Shown here: piece after piece, positions 36,323 to 48,448 of the stretch | Layout: every line of letters starts with the position of its first letter | How positions within the stretch are numbered: position 1 is the stretch's first letter | DNA from: Diphasiastrum complanatum | Taxonomy: Eukaryota > Streptophyta > Lycopodiopsida > Lycopodiales > Lycopodiaceae | Length of the DNA: 64,000 nt | Direction of reading: 5' to 3' | NCBI GenBank assembly: GCA_029204225.1 | Contig: CM055109.1 | Location: forward strand, 25,170,723 to 25,234,722 | Notes under the pieces: model-generated | Told to the model about the DNA's origin: nothing | The model's database searches: none | The model's input: only the letters and a program-made list of their open reading frames with translations | Translations under genes and position numbers: made by a program

Positions 36323-39091
36323 TTACTCCATGTAAATATCTTCTTCAAGATCACCATTCAAGAAGGCATTAGTAACATCCATTTGCCACATATCCCAATC
36401 ATAAAGAGTTGCAAGAGAGATTAGGATTCGAATAGTTACCATCTTTGCCACGGGTGCAAAGGTCTCATCATAGTCAATACCATATTCTTGAGCATACCCC
36501 TTTGCCACCAACCTTGCCTTGTACTTGTTGATTGATCCATCTTGATTTGTCTTGATCTTGAAGATCCACTTACAACCAATTGCCTTCTTGTCCTTTGGAA
36601 GCTTTACCAACCTCCATGTGTTGCTTTTGATGAGTGCTTGATGCTCATGATCCATGGCTTGGATCCATTCCTTCTTTTGAATTGCTTCACCTACACAAGT
36701 TGGTTCATCAAAAGAGGTAAGAAAAGCAAAGTTAGAGTTGTCCACCACTTGCTTTCCTTTTTCATCATAGTTTAGCCTTGATGGCTTAGCCCTTTGCCTT
36801 TGAGTCTTCCTTGAAGTTTGCTTTGGAGTGGCATCTCCATCTTCATCCAAGACATCTTGCACATCATGATGATTAGTAGGCACATCAACATCAACATCAA
36901 CAACATTGGAAACATTCTCTTCATGAAAGATGACATCCCTACTTATGACAACTTTCTTTGTAGAAGGAATGTACACTTTGTAAGCCTTGCTTACTTCACT
37001 ATAGCCAACAAACACACCCTTCTTTGATGAAGGATCTTCTTTAGTTCTATCATCAAGTGTGATATTGACAAAACATGTACATCCAAAGATCCTACAATGC
37101 TTGACACTCGGCGTTCTACCATAAAGAACCTCATGAGGAGTTTTACCATCCAAGGAAGCACTTGTCCATCTATTACATAGATAGTTAGCACATGCTAAAG
37201 CTTCCCCCCAAAAAGACTTAGCAAGATTAGCATGTAGTCTCATTGCCTTGGCACATTCACAAAGGGTTCTATTCTTCCTCTCGGCCACTCCATTCTGTTG
37301 TGGAGTCCTAGGACTAGACATCTCCCTCTTAATCCCATGTGCTATACAAAAGTCTTTGAACCTATTTGAGGTGTATTCCCCTCCATTATCAGATCTTAAG
37401 CATTTGATCTTTGTATTGAATTGGTTTTCCATTTCATTCTTGAACTTGACAAATGCAGCAAACACTTCATCCTTACTTTTAAGAAGATAGATCCAAGTAT
37501 ACCTACTAAAGTCATCAATGAAAGTTGCATACATCTTTGCCCCACCATTGCTAGTTGTACTAGAAGAATGAATATCAGAATGCACAAGTTGAAAAGCTTC
37601 TTTAGATCTAGAAGTAGATCTAGAATAAGCAAGTATATGAGATTTGGACAAGGCACAATGTTCACAAACACTATTGTTTGCAACAAGACTTTTAGGGAGA
37701 CCAAGAACAAGCTCTTTCTTTGCCATTACCTCCAAAGATTTGAAGTTGGGATGGCCCAACCTCTTGTGCCAAACTTCTTGGTTTGTCAATTGCTCCCTAG
37801 CCATACATCCTTCATGATTAGAGATCACACATGCATCAAGCTTGAAAAGTTTACCATGCCTCCTACCTTGAGCAATCAAGGATCCACATTTACTTATCAA
37901 ACATGCATCTCCAATGAACTCCACATCAAGTCCTTTGTCAATCATTTGACTTACACTAAGCAAATTCTTAGTGATTGAAGGAATGTACAAAACATTTTCA
38001 AGATTTGCTTTCCTATTTGTTGAAAGGGAAATAGGAATAGTGCCTATGCCTTTGATGTCACATTGACCATCATTTGCAGTGTAGATGATGTTACCTTCTC
38101 CCTCATAAGACAATAAGGATGTAAAGTATTCCTTATGTCTTGTCATGTGAGATGAGGCTCCACTATCAATCCACCAAGGATCATTATCATCTATGTTGGC
38201 TAACAAACTTGAAGTCATAACAAGTGATTCACATGTGTTATGTTCTTCCTCATCTATTGTAAGATTTCCTTGCCTCTCTCCTTGCTCTCTTTTCTTCTTA
38301 TAACATTCATTTGCAAAATGACCTTTTATCCCACAATAAAAGCACTTGAACTTTGACTTATTGTTCTTAGTAGAAGAGGAAGAGGAAGAGTGATCATCAT
38401 GATCAAAGTTACCACCTTTGGACCATTTCCCTTTGCCTTTACCTTTGCCCTTGAATTTGCCTTTTGTGAAGAAAGCCTCTTCACCTCCACCTTGCAAGGA
38501 TGCACCATCAAGCTTTGATTGCAACCTATGTTCTTCAGCCAATAAGATTTCTTGCAAGTCAACCACACTTGGCAAGACTCTTTGAATGGCAAAACTTTGC
38601 ACAAGGTTAGCATGTTCATTTAGCAAACCATTCAACATAACTTGGACTATTTCACCATCTTTTATGTTCTCATCAATGCATGCTAAATCATCACTTAGGG
38701 ACTTAACTCTCAAGATAAATGCATGAGCACTTTCACCCTCCCTTTGCCTACTAGAAAATATTTGTCTCCTTAGGGTCAATACCCTAGATGTGGACTTTGA
38801 TTCAAAGAGCTTCTTTAAGGCATTCCATGCCTCACTTGCACTTTGACACTTTCCAACTTCCTTGAGAAGTTCATTTGTAACATTCATTTTAATGATATGA
38901 AGAGCCCTTTTGGCCTTCTTATCAAACCTTTGTTGCTCTTGAAGTGTGAGAGGTCTCTCTTCAATTTCTGCAACTATGTCCATGAGTTCATTCAACTCAA
39001 GTAAGGACTCCATCCTCACTTTCCAAGTAGAGTAGTTTGATGAACTCAACCTTTCACTAGACTCTAGCATGATCCCACCATTGGAAGCCAT
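36323..39091 (-). CDS. Copia B gag-protease-integrase and start of RT
   Basis: 922 codons. Gag LSSSNYSTWKVRMESLL; basic stretch GKFKGKGKGKGKWSKG; zinc knuckle CFYCGIKGHFANEC near residue 250; protease WWIDSGASSHMT with Asp near 309. Integrase zinc module VWHKRLGHPNFKSL and CEHCALSKSH; core Asp near 568 (RSDNGGEY) and Glu near 604 (NGVAERKNRT), D-x35-E. RT begins GCKWIFKIKTNQDG and runs to FLNGDLEEDIYME, where TAA replaces a codon that is CAG in element A at the same place; a single C to T change in CAA would explain it. Confidence 0.95.
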   Translation of the reverse strand: MASNGGIMLESSERLSSSNYSTWKVRMESLLELNELMDIVAEIEERPLTLQEQQRFDKKAKRALHIIKMNVTNELLKEVGKCQSASEAWNALKKLFESKSTSRVLTLRRQIFSSRQREGESAHAFILRVKSLSDDLACIDENIKDGEIVQVMLNGLLNEHANLVQSFAIQRVLPSVVDLQEILLAEEHRLQSKLDGASLQGGGEEAFFTKGKFKGKGKGKGKWSKGGNFDHDDHSSSSSSTKNNKSKFKCFYCGIKGHFANECYKKKREQGERQGNLTIDEEEHNTCESLVMTSSLLANIDDNDPWWIDSGASSHMTRHKEYFTSLLSYEGEGNIIYTANDGQCDIKGIGTIPISLSTNRKANLENVLYIPSITKNLLSVSQMIDKGLDVEFIGDACLISKCGSLIAQGRRHGKLFKLDACVISNHEGCMAREQLTNQEVWHKRLGHPNFKSLEVMAKKELVLGLPKSLVANNSVCEHCALSKSHILAYSRSTSRSKEAFQLVHSDIHSSSTTSNGGAKMYATFIDDFSRYTWIYLLKSKDEVFAAFVKFKNEMENQFNTKIKCLRSDNGGEYTSNRFKDFCIAHGIKREMSSPRTPQQNGVAERKNRTLCECAKAMRLHANLAKSFWGEALACANYLCNRWTSASLDGKTPHEVLYGRTPSVKHCRIFGCTCFVNITLDDRTKEDPSSKKGVFVGYSEVSKAYKVYIPSTKKVVISRDVIFHEENVSNVVDVDVDVPTNHHDVQDVLDEDGDATPKQTSRKTQRQRAKPSRLNYDEKGKQVVDNSNFAFLTSFDEPTCVGEAIQKKEWIQAMDHEHQALIKSNTWRLVKLPKDKKAIGCKWIFKIKTNQDGSINKYKARLVAKGYAQEYGIDYDETFAPVAKMVTIRILISLATLYDWDMWQMDVTNAFLNGDLEEDIYME

Positions 39092-40251
39092 GATTCTAAT
39101 GTTTCTTCAACTTTTAGGTTCTGTCCTAAAGCACTTAGCACTCACTTTTCTCTCAACAAATGATAGATAAAGAGATCTATGAAGATTTAGGACCCTAAAA
39201 CACTTCTATCTTGAACCTAGATGGTTTCCAAGCATAGAAAGGAAGATTGAAACACATGCAACACTTTGCACACACTAAGAATGGATTACAAAATCAAACC
39301 AACCTGAACACACTCTTGATTAAGCTCTCAAACTTTCCAGCAAGTGACCAAATCAAGTTATGGTGTGAAGAGTTACTTGCATTCTTAGAAAATACCCAAA
39401 ACTAGGATGCCAAGATTACCTAGTAATGAACAAACTTGATCAACATATGATCAACACACTAAGATATTGATTCAACCTGTAAAACCACATGTAAACCACA
39501 CTTCTAAAAGTTTATAAACTCCAGCAAGTGATAAATACAAGATTTAGAGGTGAATGAATGAGCACACTTAGTGAATCACAAGACTAGCTTCACTATCTTG
39601 TCAAATCTTGGTGTTTAGATGTAGATCTAAGATCACTTCACATGAGAATGTTCCTCAACCTGTTAAGAACCTGAAAACACACTTGCATAATGGTTAACAC
39701 CTTCCAGCAAATGCTCCAATCAAATTACATAAGGAGAGTTACTTACATGCTCAACAAAGTACACCAAAATTTATGCCAAAATTGATGACAATCTTTACAA
39801 TATGCTCTTCACAATGGAGCTTACAATATGTTCACCCAAAAAAGGGGATCTTTCATCCAAATGGGAGCTTTGCTCAGCCTTTAGGAGAATTACAACTCAC
39901 TCAAAAGAGCATTTGTCATCCACTTAAGGAGAAGTTTCATCCACTTAAGGAGAGTGTTCATCCAAGAATGGAGATTGTCAACAATAGGATTGAAAAGAAC
40001 ATTGTTAGTATTGAATATGCACAAGCCTCACAATCACAAATGATTAGGTGTTATGATCTGATCCAAAATAGTTTCTTTTCAGCCTCTGATCTTCAATAGA
40101 CCTGAAATATGCTTTTGATCCACAAGTTCAACTCACAAAACAAAGGTTAGTAAGATTTGATCAACAAAGCAATGCAAAATCATGCTAGAACTTGATCAAA
40201 CATCCAAATATCACCAAAAATGGAATACTTACTGTAAATAGAAGCCAACCA
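39092..40251 (-). other. Leader of copia B
   Basis: Untranslated leader of about 1.15 kb. On the plus strand it shows three loosely repeated blocks of about 180-190 bp, each with 'aacctg', 'ccagcaaatg/ccagcaagtg' and 'agagttactt' (39300-39390, 39478-39540, 39658-39750). A plus-strand frame at 39773-40099 is antisense and not supported. Confidence 0.6.
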
Positions 40252-40263
40252 GCTCTGATACCA
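40252..40263 (-). promoter_or_regulatory. Primer binding site of copia B
   Basis: TGGTATCAGAGC on the minus strand directly after the 5' LTR; initiator Met-tRNA type. Confidence 0.95.
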
Positions 40264-40918
40264 TGTGAAAAATACAGATCCTAAGTGGATCTAAACTCCA
40301 AGATCATTGGCTTGAATGCTTGCACTCCAAACTACATAAGCTAGGAATTGGCAACACATTCTATGCTACCTAGAATGCAAAGAACTTGATCAAAAAGCAT
40401 TTATCACAAATGGAAACTTCCATAAACATCAAGTGCGGCCCAAAATAGCATTATACAGTCCATAATACATCAGCCTACCACTTTTGGAAAGCACCTAAGA
40501 TCATACACAATAGCTTGAAGACAATACACACAACAATGCTCTCAATGGAGGAAGAAACAATGACAATGATCTATTGATCTCAATGAAGCATACAAAAGGT
40601 TTCTCCAACCTGTTCTCCACGACTTCCCTACTATTTATGGATGAGGAAGATGACTCTCTCTCCTCTCTCTAGAAGGTACTTGACCCTAGATATTCCCTAT
40701 ATAGGAAAAATAGCTAAAAATGGCTTATATGACCAAAATACATCAAAATGGTCTCATTTTGAAGGGTATGAAGTTTGACACTTCATCATACTGAAAAAAT
40801 ACAGTAAATAAAAACATTGTGGCCTGGTTCACACGTGTGAAACTCCAGAACCAAAACTATTTACAATTTTAGCCAATTTAGGCCTCAAACTAGCTAGGAA
40901 ATGTTGACAATTTTCACA
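40264..40918 (-). repeat. 5' LTR of copia B
   Basis: 655 bp with the 14-bp palindrome at 40828-40841. Flanked on the right by the target duplication gctat. Confidence 0.95.
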
Positions 40919-40923
40919 GCTAT

Positions 40924-42721
40924 CATATGTTAATTTACTAAAAGTCAAGATGTTTCTCTGAGATAAATTTTATCAGAAAAATGAGATTTATTTATCTATT
41001 TTGTACTTTTAAAAATAGAAGTTGTTTTCTTGTTTACAACAAACCTGTTTGTGACATTCAAAGTTAACTCTTTTTTATACATCACATATTATGTTCATTC
41101 CAATAACAATGAAAAATAAATTTGCTCAACCTTATGTGCATTTTGAACAAAAGTAAATAGAATTTGCCGCAACCTTTATGTAGGAAAATGGGCACAAAGT
41201 AAAATTCAACGCTTGGAATTGAACTTTAGATCACACCCTTGGGCATTCATCAAGCTTTTTTCTACCACTTCGTCTTGGTATTGAAAGATTTCCAATTTTT
41301 CTAAATCAACCCATGCCATTATAACAATGTTTTAAAGTTTTGATACTAGTCGAGTATGGATAAAAAAAATCACATAAAATTTGAGATTGGTATAAAGAGG
41401 AAGAGTGTAATTAACACATCGATTCAGATATGAATATAATTAAAATTTTGTTGAGGAATTTGTTATTCGGTAGAAGTTTGTTGTGTGGATTGTTTTCATT
41501 CCACCTTATCTTTTTTTTTCTATCTCTATAGCACTCTTCTATTCATCTTCTACACAAAACATCATTCCTAAGTCACCACTATTGCTTGATTGCCTTGAAG
41601 TCTTGCCTATAATTGCTTATTTGTCCTATAGCCTTATATTTACTATAGACTCATCTATCTTACACTATTGAACCTACAACATGCAATAGATAAATAGATA
41701 TTATCAATCTTATCACCTCTAATGAGTATTCATTATAATATCTACCCACTCTTTATCTGTCTTGTTAATGCTAATAGTTGATCCTCACATTCTCTCCTTG
41801 CGCAATTTTTTGTTCATTATCCAATGACTCGGTAGGGTCAACCAAGAATGGGCATGGAAATGAACTGGCATTCCACTTTTCATCTTGATGAGTTGTCATT
41901 CCGATTACCCTCTCAACAAAATTCTCTCTCTATATGTATTTCTCAAATATGGTTCCTATTTCTTCTCTACTCTTTTTTCCAACACTCAGTTCTTTCCTCT
42001 CACCATTTTTTTTAATGATATAATAACCATATCCTAAATGGAATATAGCTTTTTGCAGATTTATTCTCTTGTATTTTGACAACATTCAGAAAATGATAGT
42101 TTCTCATGCACTAATTTTTTCCAACCTAACATCCCATAAACAAAATTTCAAATGTACTCACTCTCAAATCTTCCTTTATAGTGCACCATTGGCACATACT
42201 TTAGCCCACACAATTCCAAAAAAGTCATTATTGTAAAAATTTATGACATTTAGGACTATAAGTGGATTTTTCAAGAGGGACTGGTTGCTTTACTATCTTC
42301 ATTTCTATCAATTTACAAAAGCTAGAAACGACACAGTTTTGATATGTAAGCAAGAGCAATCTAAACAAAGGGTAAATTGATCAAAGAGGGTTCCCACATG
42401 CGAACCATAGCTTGTTGTATGGAATGAGGACTGAGAACAGATCACAAATGATAATCAATGTTGTGTACTTGAAAAAATGCATGCATAACAACAATCTACA
42501 AAAGCTTGAAGTTCAAAATCACAATTTAATCTTTAATTTTTAATCTTTAAAGAGTAGGAGTAAGATTAATGAATTTAGGTGAGTAGGAGTAAGATTAAAC
42601 TCTTTAATTTTTAAATTCTTTCATTTGATTCAATCCTTATAATTTCATTTTTTTTTTTTTAAGATAAAACTCGAACATCCCACAAGGTGTCGAGTCAATT
42701 TTCTCAACAACAAAAAAAATG
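40924..42721. other. Long AT-rich stretch without a recognisable gene
   Basis: Many short A/T runs; the longest frame is 62 codons (41483-41671) and hydrophobic without a motif. The right end (about 42600-42721) should be the degenerate 5' LTR of copia D, since a primer-site-like sequence follows, but no LTR partner is in the window. Confidence 0.3.
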
Positions 42722-42733
42722 TGGCATCAAAGC
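42722..42733 (+). promoter_or_regulatory. Degenerate primer binding site of copia D
   Basis: TGGCATCAAAGC differs from TGGTATCAGAGC by two transitions. Followed within 90 bp by gag-like sequence that continues at 55061. Confidence 0.5.
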
Positions 42734-42764
42734 AAATCTGAATTATCAATAGAATTCATGACTA

Positions 42765-42822
42765 TTACCATTATTAGATCATTCTTTAATACTTGAAGGT
42801 CCATCCACTGAGTTTTGGTTGA
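42765..42822 (+). pseudogene. Copia D gag, first fragment, interrupted by element G
   Basis: An open stretch reads LILEGPSTEFW just before the insertion; removal of G and one copy of gttga joins it in frame to LINKFHNDNFHMWKFK at 55056 onward. An in-frame TGA lies a few codons upstream, so this copy is dead. The joining is inference supported by the target duplication and the open frame. Confidence 0.5.
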
Positions 42823-43577
42823 TGTTGGAGGGTTTGCGGATTCCAAGGCAACCCTAACTCTAGATAATAAGTGAGAGGAATTCGGCACTCTACGTGTGTA
42901 AGTCCAACCCGATGATCACATAGTTATTTGATTAGTTACAAGTCAATAGAAGGACTTTAGGCCTTTTTTGCGGGACTTTTAATGTCGCAGGCCCTAAATG
43001 TCAAGTTAGTGAATAAAGTTGGGTTTCCCTCCAATTTGGATGGTTCCCACTCTTTTTTAAATTTGAATAATTAGGGAGACAGAAATGGACCAATAGGATT
43101 CAAAGGCCAAGGTCCTCCTCTCTACTATAAATAGGGACCAACTCGAGTTCCTACAAATGTTTCATTTCTTCATTTCAATAAAGCAGATTGGTTCTCTTGT
43201 GAAATGGATTTATGAATGTCCTTGCTCTCTATCACTTTTCTTCCATCTCTCATGCTTTCATTGAATTTTGCTAATTGTTGGATTTGATTGTTATTAGGAT
43301 TGCATGTTATTATACTTTTTATGAGGGAGAAAGGGAGAGAGAGAGAGAGAGAAAGAGTAAGCTATCTTGTTGTGGATCTAGTGTTAATGGATGTAGTCTA
43401 AATGCTTAGGATTAATGTATGTTAGACTTAGATGTGAATCTTCCATTCATGCTGAAATCTGAACTATACTATCGCTCTCATGGGAACGAATCTATGCGTG
43501 ACAACTAACTTCGTCTCTTTGATGCTAGATTGATTAGATCTTGGATTGAGGTTAGTCAAGGAAAGAAACTCACTACA
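42823..43577 (+). repeat. 5' LTR of gypsy G
   Basis: 755 bp, TGTTGGAGGGTTTGCGG...AAACTCACTACA. TATA box actataaatagg (43128-43139) and a GA-rich tract (43323-43358). The related copy is 54309-55055 in reverse orientation. Confidence 0.9.
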
Positions 43578-43579
43578 AT

Positions 43580-43597
43580 TTTGGCACCGTTGTCGGG
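43580..43597 (+). promoter_or_regulatory. Primer binding site of gypsy G
   Basis: TTGGCACCGTTGTCGGGG two bases after the LTR; matches the primer site style of plant Athila/Tat-type gypsy elements. Confidence 0.85.
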
Positions 43598-44724
43598 GAG
43601 CTACGCCAATTTTTCAGTTTGCAACATGTTTATTGGATGGTTAACTTACATTAGGCATCTTGTCGTTGCATGAATAATCTGCATTTAGGGCTAGTTTTGG
43701 AGTGATTTTGCTTGATTTGAGTGGATTTTCTTGTTTGAAATCTAATCTGATTGTAGAACAGAGAAAGCTATTCAGATCACCAATCAATAATTGGTCAAAT
43801 CTATTTTGGTCAAAAGGAGACAAAAGTCGTCATCAGAACTGATAACTTTTTGCTCTCTTTCAGGAAACCTTCGTCGAGTTGCAGACACCTTCGGTTTTGA
43901 TCACAGAACCTTCATTTTGAAGGGCGAACAATCCTTTTCAGCAGATTTTTAGAAACATCAGAAAAACCATCAAAAAACACCAAAAACTCACCAAAACCCT
44001 AAAATATAGAAAAAGAAACTTCGCCCAATTCACTATGCATAGGTGTGATTCAGATCTATCTACTGCTAGGTCGACGAAGAATAATATCATAAATAAAAAA
44101 TTTTCTTAGAGGATCAGTTGTCATATTGTCATATTTTTGTCAAAAAAAAGTCTCTTTTTTGCAAAAATACTAGTATTACTCTTGATTCTTCTTCGTCGAG
44201 TTTCCAAATCATTCTATTTATAGTAAAATATTATTTTTGAGTTTGACGAACATTCTTCCTATCCAGATCATAGAAAATCTTAATTTAAACTGTGTTTTTG
44301 TATGTCAGAAATCTTCGTCGGTTTATCCTAGCTTTATCTGTGTCAAATTTTGAATCTGAGAGTTCGGCGAAGGTTATTTCCATAGAGATTGTCAGAAAAA
44401 CCTGATCAAAGAGTTTATTTCAAAAATAGCACTGTTGAACATTCGCCAAGGCAATCTTTGCCTAGGAAACCTTCACCAGTTCTATTTTCAGGTTCTAATT
44501 TTTCAGATCAAATTTTTGTCAAAATTTGGTCAAATCCGTTACAGTCTGATATTGATTCTGAGAAATTTTTCATTTTTGAGAAGTATCGATTGTTGAATTT
44601 CAAAATCTTTTTCACGATATAGAAATCCGATTCTTGAAAAGTGGAATAGATCTAGCAGATTTGATCTAAGATAGTTTTGATTGAAAATCTAGATCCAATC
44701 TCATTGTCTGCTTGATGTGAATAT
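43598..44724 (+). other. Leader of gypsy G
   Basis: About 1.1 kb without coding sequence. Repeats of CTTCGTCGAG (43868, 44188) and related TTCGGCGAAGG (44363), ATTCGCCAAGG (44441) recur. The same motifs return in the spacer before the extra ORF at 51868-52470. Confidence 0.65.
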
Positions 44725-45840
44725 GTGAAGATGGCAGCCCCTAGAAGTGCTCCTGGAGGTGCTCCTCAGGAAGTCAATGCAATCATTGTTAGAAGAGCAC
44801 CCCATTTGGATCTACCCAAATACAATGGATTAACAAATACAGTTAGATATCTTCAGATCTTTGCTGAATCTTGTGAAGTCTATGGCGAAATTTTTCGTCA
44901 AGATAAACTTAAGCTTTTTCCTATGGCCTTAATAGGCGCAGCACAAGATTGGTACTATAATAAAGATGAAACTAAGCGTACTGATTGGGATATTGTTAAA
45001 CGAGCCCTTATCACACGGTTCAAACCTCAGAAATTTATGAAAGACCCTTTCCTACTTTTAAGTAAAATTAAAATGGAAAAGTGAGAAATGGTTGGAGATT
45101 ATATTGAACGAGTGAAACGCCTCAGATCTGAGTGCGAACCTGAGCTGATTAACGAAAATGTCATGATTATGTGATTTTTGTCAGGTTTACCTAAAAGGAT
45201 CAGACGTGAGCTGAAATGCCATAATGAGTACGCAATGTTGCAAAATGCTATGGATGATGCAATTCAGGAGGAGGATGAAGATTCAGACAATGAGCCAAAT
45301 ATCAATATGTTGTCTTATACAGCAGGGCAGACCACTACAACATCCACCACTATTTCATCAACGAATGTCAACGCTACTAAAGAAATGATGCTCAATGAGT
45401 TCAAAAAACTCGGGAAAAACCAGTAGAAACAGATGGAAAAGTTACAGTTGCAATTTGATGAGATGATCAAAGTATCGAAAGATTTCCATGGACAAACAAA
45501 CAAGGAACCTGAGAAGTTTGCAAGGACTTTTCCTACCAGTAAAAATGTCTGGTGTTCTATTTGTATAGGAAATCACACAGTGAATGAGTGTCCTCAATTG
45601 AAAAAATGAATGAAAATCAATATATGCCATTTGTGTAAATTGCCTAATCATGAGACTACTTTTTGCAACTTCAATCCTCGGATAGGAAATCCAGCAGCCA
45701 GACCTCGACAATTTGCTCTTGGATACCCAGAACGTTTAGCCTTACCTACCCCACCAAAGCAACCTGCTCCTCTAGAAACGTATAGAAGTGCCGAGAAATG
45801 GAACTATGGTAATGATCAAGAAGGTGGATCTTCATAATAG
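44725..45840 (+). pseudogene. Gypsy G gag
   Basis: Frame 44725-45084: AAPRSAPGGAPQEVNAIIVR, LDLPKYNGLTNTVRYLQIF, AQDWYYNKDE and ITRFKPQKFMKDPFLLLSKI, the typical capsid-like gag of this group. A TGA at 45082-45084 interrupts it; the frame goes on (GDYIERVKRLRSEC), then 45178-45426 with FLSGLPKRIRRELKC and a Glu/Asp-rich stretch. The nucleocapsid part has CSICIGNHTVNECP and CHLCKLPNHETTFC. At least four stops. Closest relatives are E and F in this window. Confidence 0.85.
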
Positions 45841-46560
45841 TATGCTATTTATGTTGCCGCACAACAATAAGCATCTAGAAACTGGACTAGAGCACCACTT
45901 GGATGCTTTGCATGTGGAGAAAATCACAGAGTTGCAGAATGTCCAAATAAAGAAAAATTTGTACCATTTTGTCGTGACTGTGGTTATACCAGAAGCACCA
46001 AATGTCTATGGAGTCTTATTGGAACGTCCATGGTTATGAGTTGCGCAAGTAATTCATAACCGGGGTACCAGAAAAATAACTTCTGAAAATCGTGAACATG
46101 CAGTCAAGGTTGATCCTGCAACTTGGACTATCAAACCAGTGGTTCAAAAAGAGAATGATGATTCCTCAACAACGGATCATACTTGTGACCAACCAGAGAA
46201 AAATTTGGGAGTTCATTACGATTCTCAAATGGATACTGTCAACTGGAATAAAACTCTTGCAATGATTGATTGTACAACAAGATATATGTGTCAACAAAAT
46301 AATCAGTCAGATTTGAACGAGATTTTATTATTGGATCGAACATTGGATACACTGATCACTTTTCCATTGAATGTGCTGAATGTAGCTTGGATATCAACGG
46401 AACCTATATCAGATCCGATTGAAGATGACCTCATTCCTGTGAGTCATGTCTTGACTTATGATGACAATGCAGAACTTACTGATGAGCATATTCTAAATCA
46501 TATGGATCCGACCAGATTTGGAGTGTGTAATGTTCCTACTTAACCAACAATAAAACCATC
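45841..46560 (+). pseudogene. Gypsy G protease region and following linker
   Basis: Only the last part of the protease is left (VVIPEAPNVYGVLLERPWL near 45975-46039); the DGGSG active-site region present in element E is missing here. The following frame, 46139-46543, matches the linker of E: TDHTCDQPEKN, NVLNVAWISTEPISDPIEDD, YDDNAELTDEHILNHMDPTR. Confidence 0.8.
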
Positions 46561-48197
46561 CAAAGCAGTTATATTGAAAAAAGACGGGATCACAAGATCA
46601 ATGAAGAAGAAACAAGTCAAGCAATATTATAATACGGTCCTGAAATGGGAAAATCCTCCTCAAAAGATTGATTCAAAAAATGTGCCACCCTTACTGGATA
46701 AAGACAAAGGGAAAGTCAAGGATGATTCTACAAGTCAGAGTTCTAGCAAGATGTCATCGTCTCGAAAATCATCACCTCCATGATCAATTCCTGCTAAGAA
46801 GGCTAAGCGAAGATCCAAGACAAGTCCTTTTGACAAAGAACAAGCAGATGTTGTCCAGCATGATATGCCCGAACATTTTAAACGTTATACATTGGATGAT
46901 GTGGTTATCATGTTATCTAAAGCACATCGTGAACCTGAAGAACAGGTGCCAGAATTGAAAGATGTTTACGTTGAACCCAAAGAACCAGAAAAGATCTTGA
47001 ACAGTATCAAACACTCCGAACGTTACTTATTAAGTATCAAGATTGTTTTGTATGGACTTATCAAGATTCTAACATCAGTTATTAAACATACCATACCTTT
47101 AGTACCTGATGCAAAGTAATGCAGTTTGGACTCTGTAATGCACCAAGTTCGTTCCAAAGAGTAATGCAATTTGCTTTTAAAGATTATCTACAAAAAAAAT
47201 TTGAAATTTACTTGGATGACCTGGGAGTCCATATAGTACAGATATAGACCACCTGGATCGATTGGAGAAAGTATTTGAAAGATGTCGCAAATATCAAATT
47301 TTTCTAAATCCAAAAAAATGTCAGATATGGGTTTCCCATGGAGTTGTGCTTGGGCATGTGATATCGAGATATGGCATTGCCACAGATTATTCTAAAATCA
47401 AGATTATTGTGGAATTGCCACCGCTAACAACGATTTGTGAAGTTTATGTGTTTACGGGTCATGTGAACTACTATCGAACTTTTATTATCTTCTTTGCAAA
47501 TTTAGCATGACCTATATACAAACTAACTATTGTTCATATTTGAATAGTAGAGGCATTAGAAGCCTTTGAAAAATTAAAAGAAGCATTAACTTCAACACCA
47601 ATACTGCGTTCTCCAGATTGGATGGTTGAATTTCATGTTCACACGGATGCCTTGAAATATGCCATTGGATCAGTTTTGACGCAACCATGTGATTATAAGA
47701 AGGACTATCCTATATGATTTGCAAGCAAACAGCTTACAGATCCGAAGAAGAACTATTCAACAACAAAACATGAAGCATTAGCCATGATTTTTTTTGTTCG
47801 AAAATTTCGTCACTACCTCATGGAAACGCACTTTGCATTAATACGGATCACGAGCCGTTACTTTGTATTGCAAGATGGTTACTATTATTGACTGAATTTG
47901 ACTTTCGAATTGTGGTTCAAAAGGGGAAGCAACATTATCTAGTCGATCATGTTTCGCGAATTGAATCTACACCAGTTAATACTGAAGTGGATGATGAATT
48001 ACCAGATGTTGCATTGTTCTATGTAGAAGCAGTATCTGAGTGGGCAGCGGATATTGTTGAGTACCTAATGCTAGGATAACTTAATGACTCTTTGACAAAA
48101 GTACAAAAGAGACAATTGATTCATAAGGCTCAACCTTATCAATTGATTGCAGGACAATTATATCGTCATGGATTGTAGGATCGAAGATCTTGCGTAG
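46561..48197 (+). pseudogene. Gypsy G RT and RNase H, decayed
   Basis: 46574-47119 holds a Lys/Ser-rich linker and the approach to RT. From 47113 the RT end is visible: FERCRKYQIFLNPKKCQIWV and VLGHVISRYGIATDYSKIKI. RNase H: ILRSPDWMVEFHVHTDALKY and KNYSTTKHEALAMIFFVRKF. The frame at 47888-48079 gives EFDFRIVVQKGKQHYLVDHV and EWAADIVEYLML, leading into the integrase linker. The palm with YVDD is missing. It breaks at YRHGL*DRRSC where family X LTR sequence begins. Confidence 0.8.
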
Positions 48198-48448
48198 TAT
48201 AGCCCTCCCACCTGTCAACAAGGGTTAGATCACTGGATAGGTACCTAACTATGAACAGATGCTATTTCTAGTTAGCTTCATACTTTCTTCCTTAACTCTA
48301 CTCACCAGTAGCACTACCCTCCTTTAACTCTACTCCTCTACACTAACATTTATCATGCTTTTGGGTGAAAGGAAATGATAGACAAAAAGAGGAAGAGAGA
48401 AGAGAAGAGAGAAAGAGAGAGAGAGATGAAATGGAGGTTAGCTCAAAT
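48198..48448 (-). repeat. 3' part of a family X LTR
   Basis: tatagccctcccacctgtcaac...gaggttagctcaaatgctc matches 4280-4530 (tgtagcccttccgcttgtc...gaggttagctcaattgctc). Its terminal TG has become TA. It is joined directly to integrase sequence on the right. Confidence 0.75.

Larger units (their letters stand above)
34489..40918 (-). mobile_element. Ty1/copia element B, complete, minus strand, with target duplication
   Basis: 6.43 kb. LTRs of 654 and 655 bp differ by one base gap (34983 region against 40756). Target duplication gctat at 34484-34488 and 40919-40923. Primer site 40252-40263, purine tract GAAGAGGGAG at 35143-35152 on the minus strand. Gag-pol is interrupted by a single stop codon. 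It is a young insertion, related to element A but of a distinct family. Confidence 0.97.

Noticed and set aside
37421-37978. 185-codon plus-strand ORF
   Set aside because: Antisense to the intact integrase of copia B; same explanation for 22640-23113 in copia A.
39773-40099. 108-codon plus-strand ORF with a short HPLKE repeat
   Set aside because: Antisense within the leader of copia B; the repeat comes from local leader repeats and there is no support for translation.
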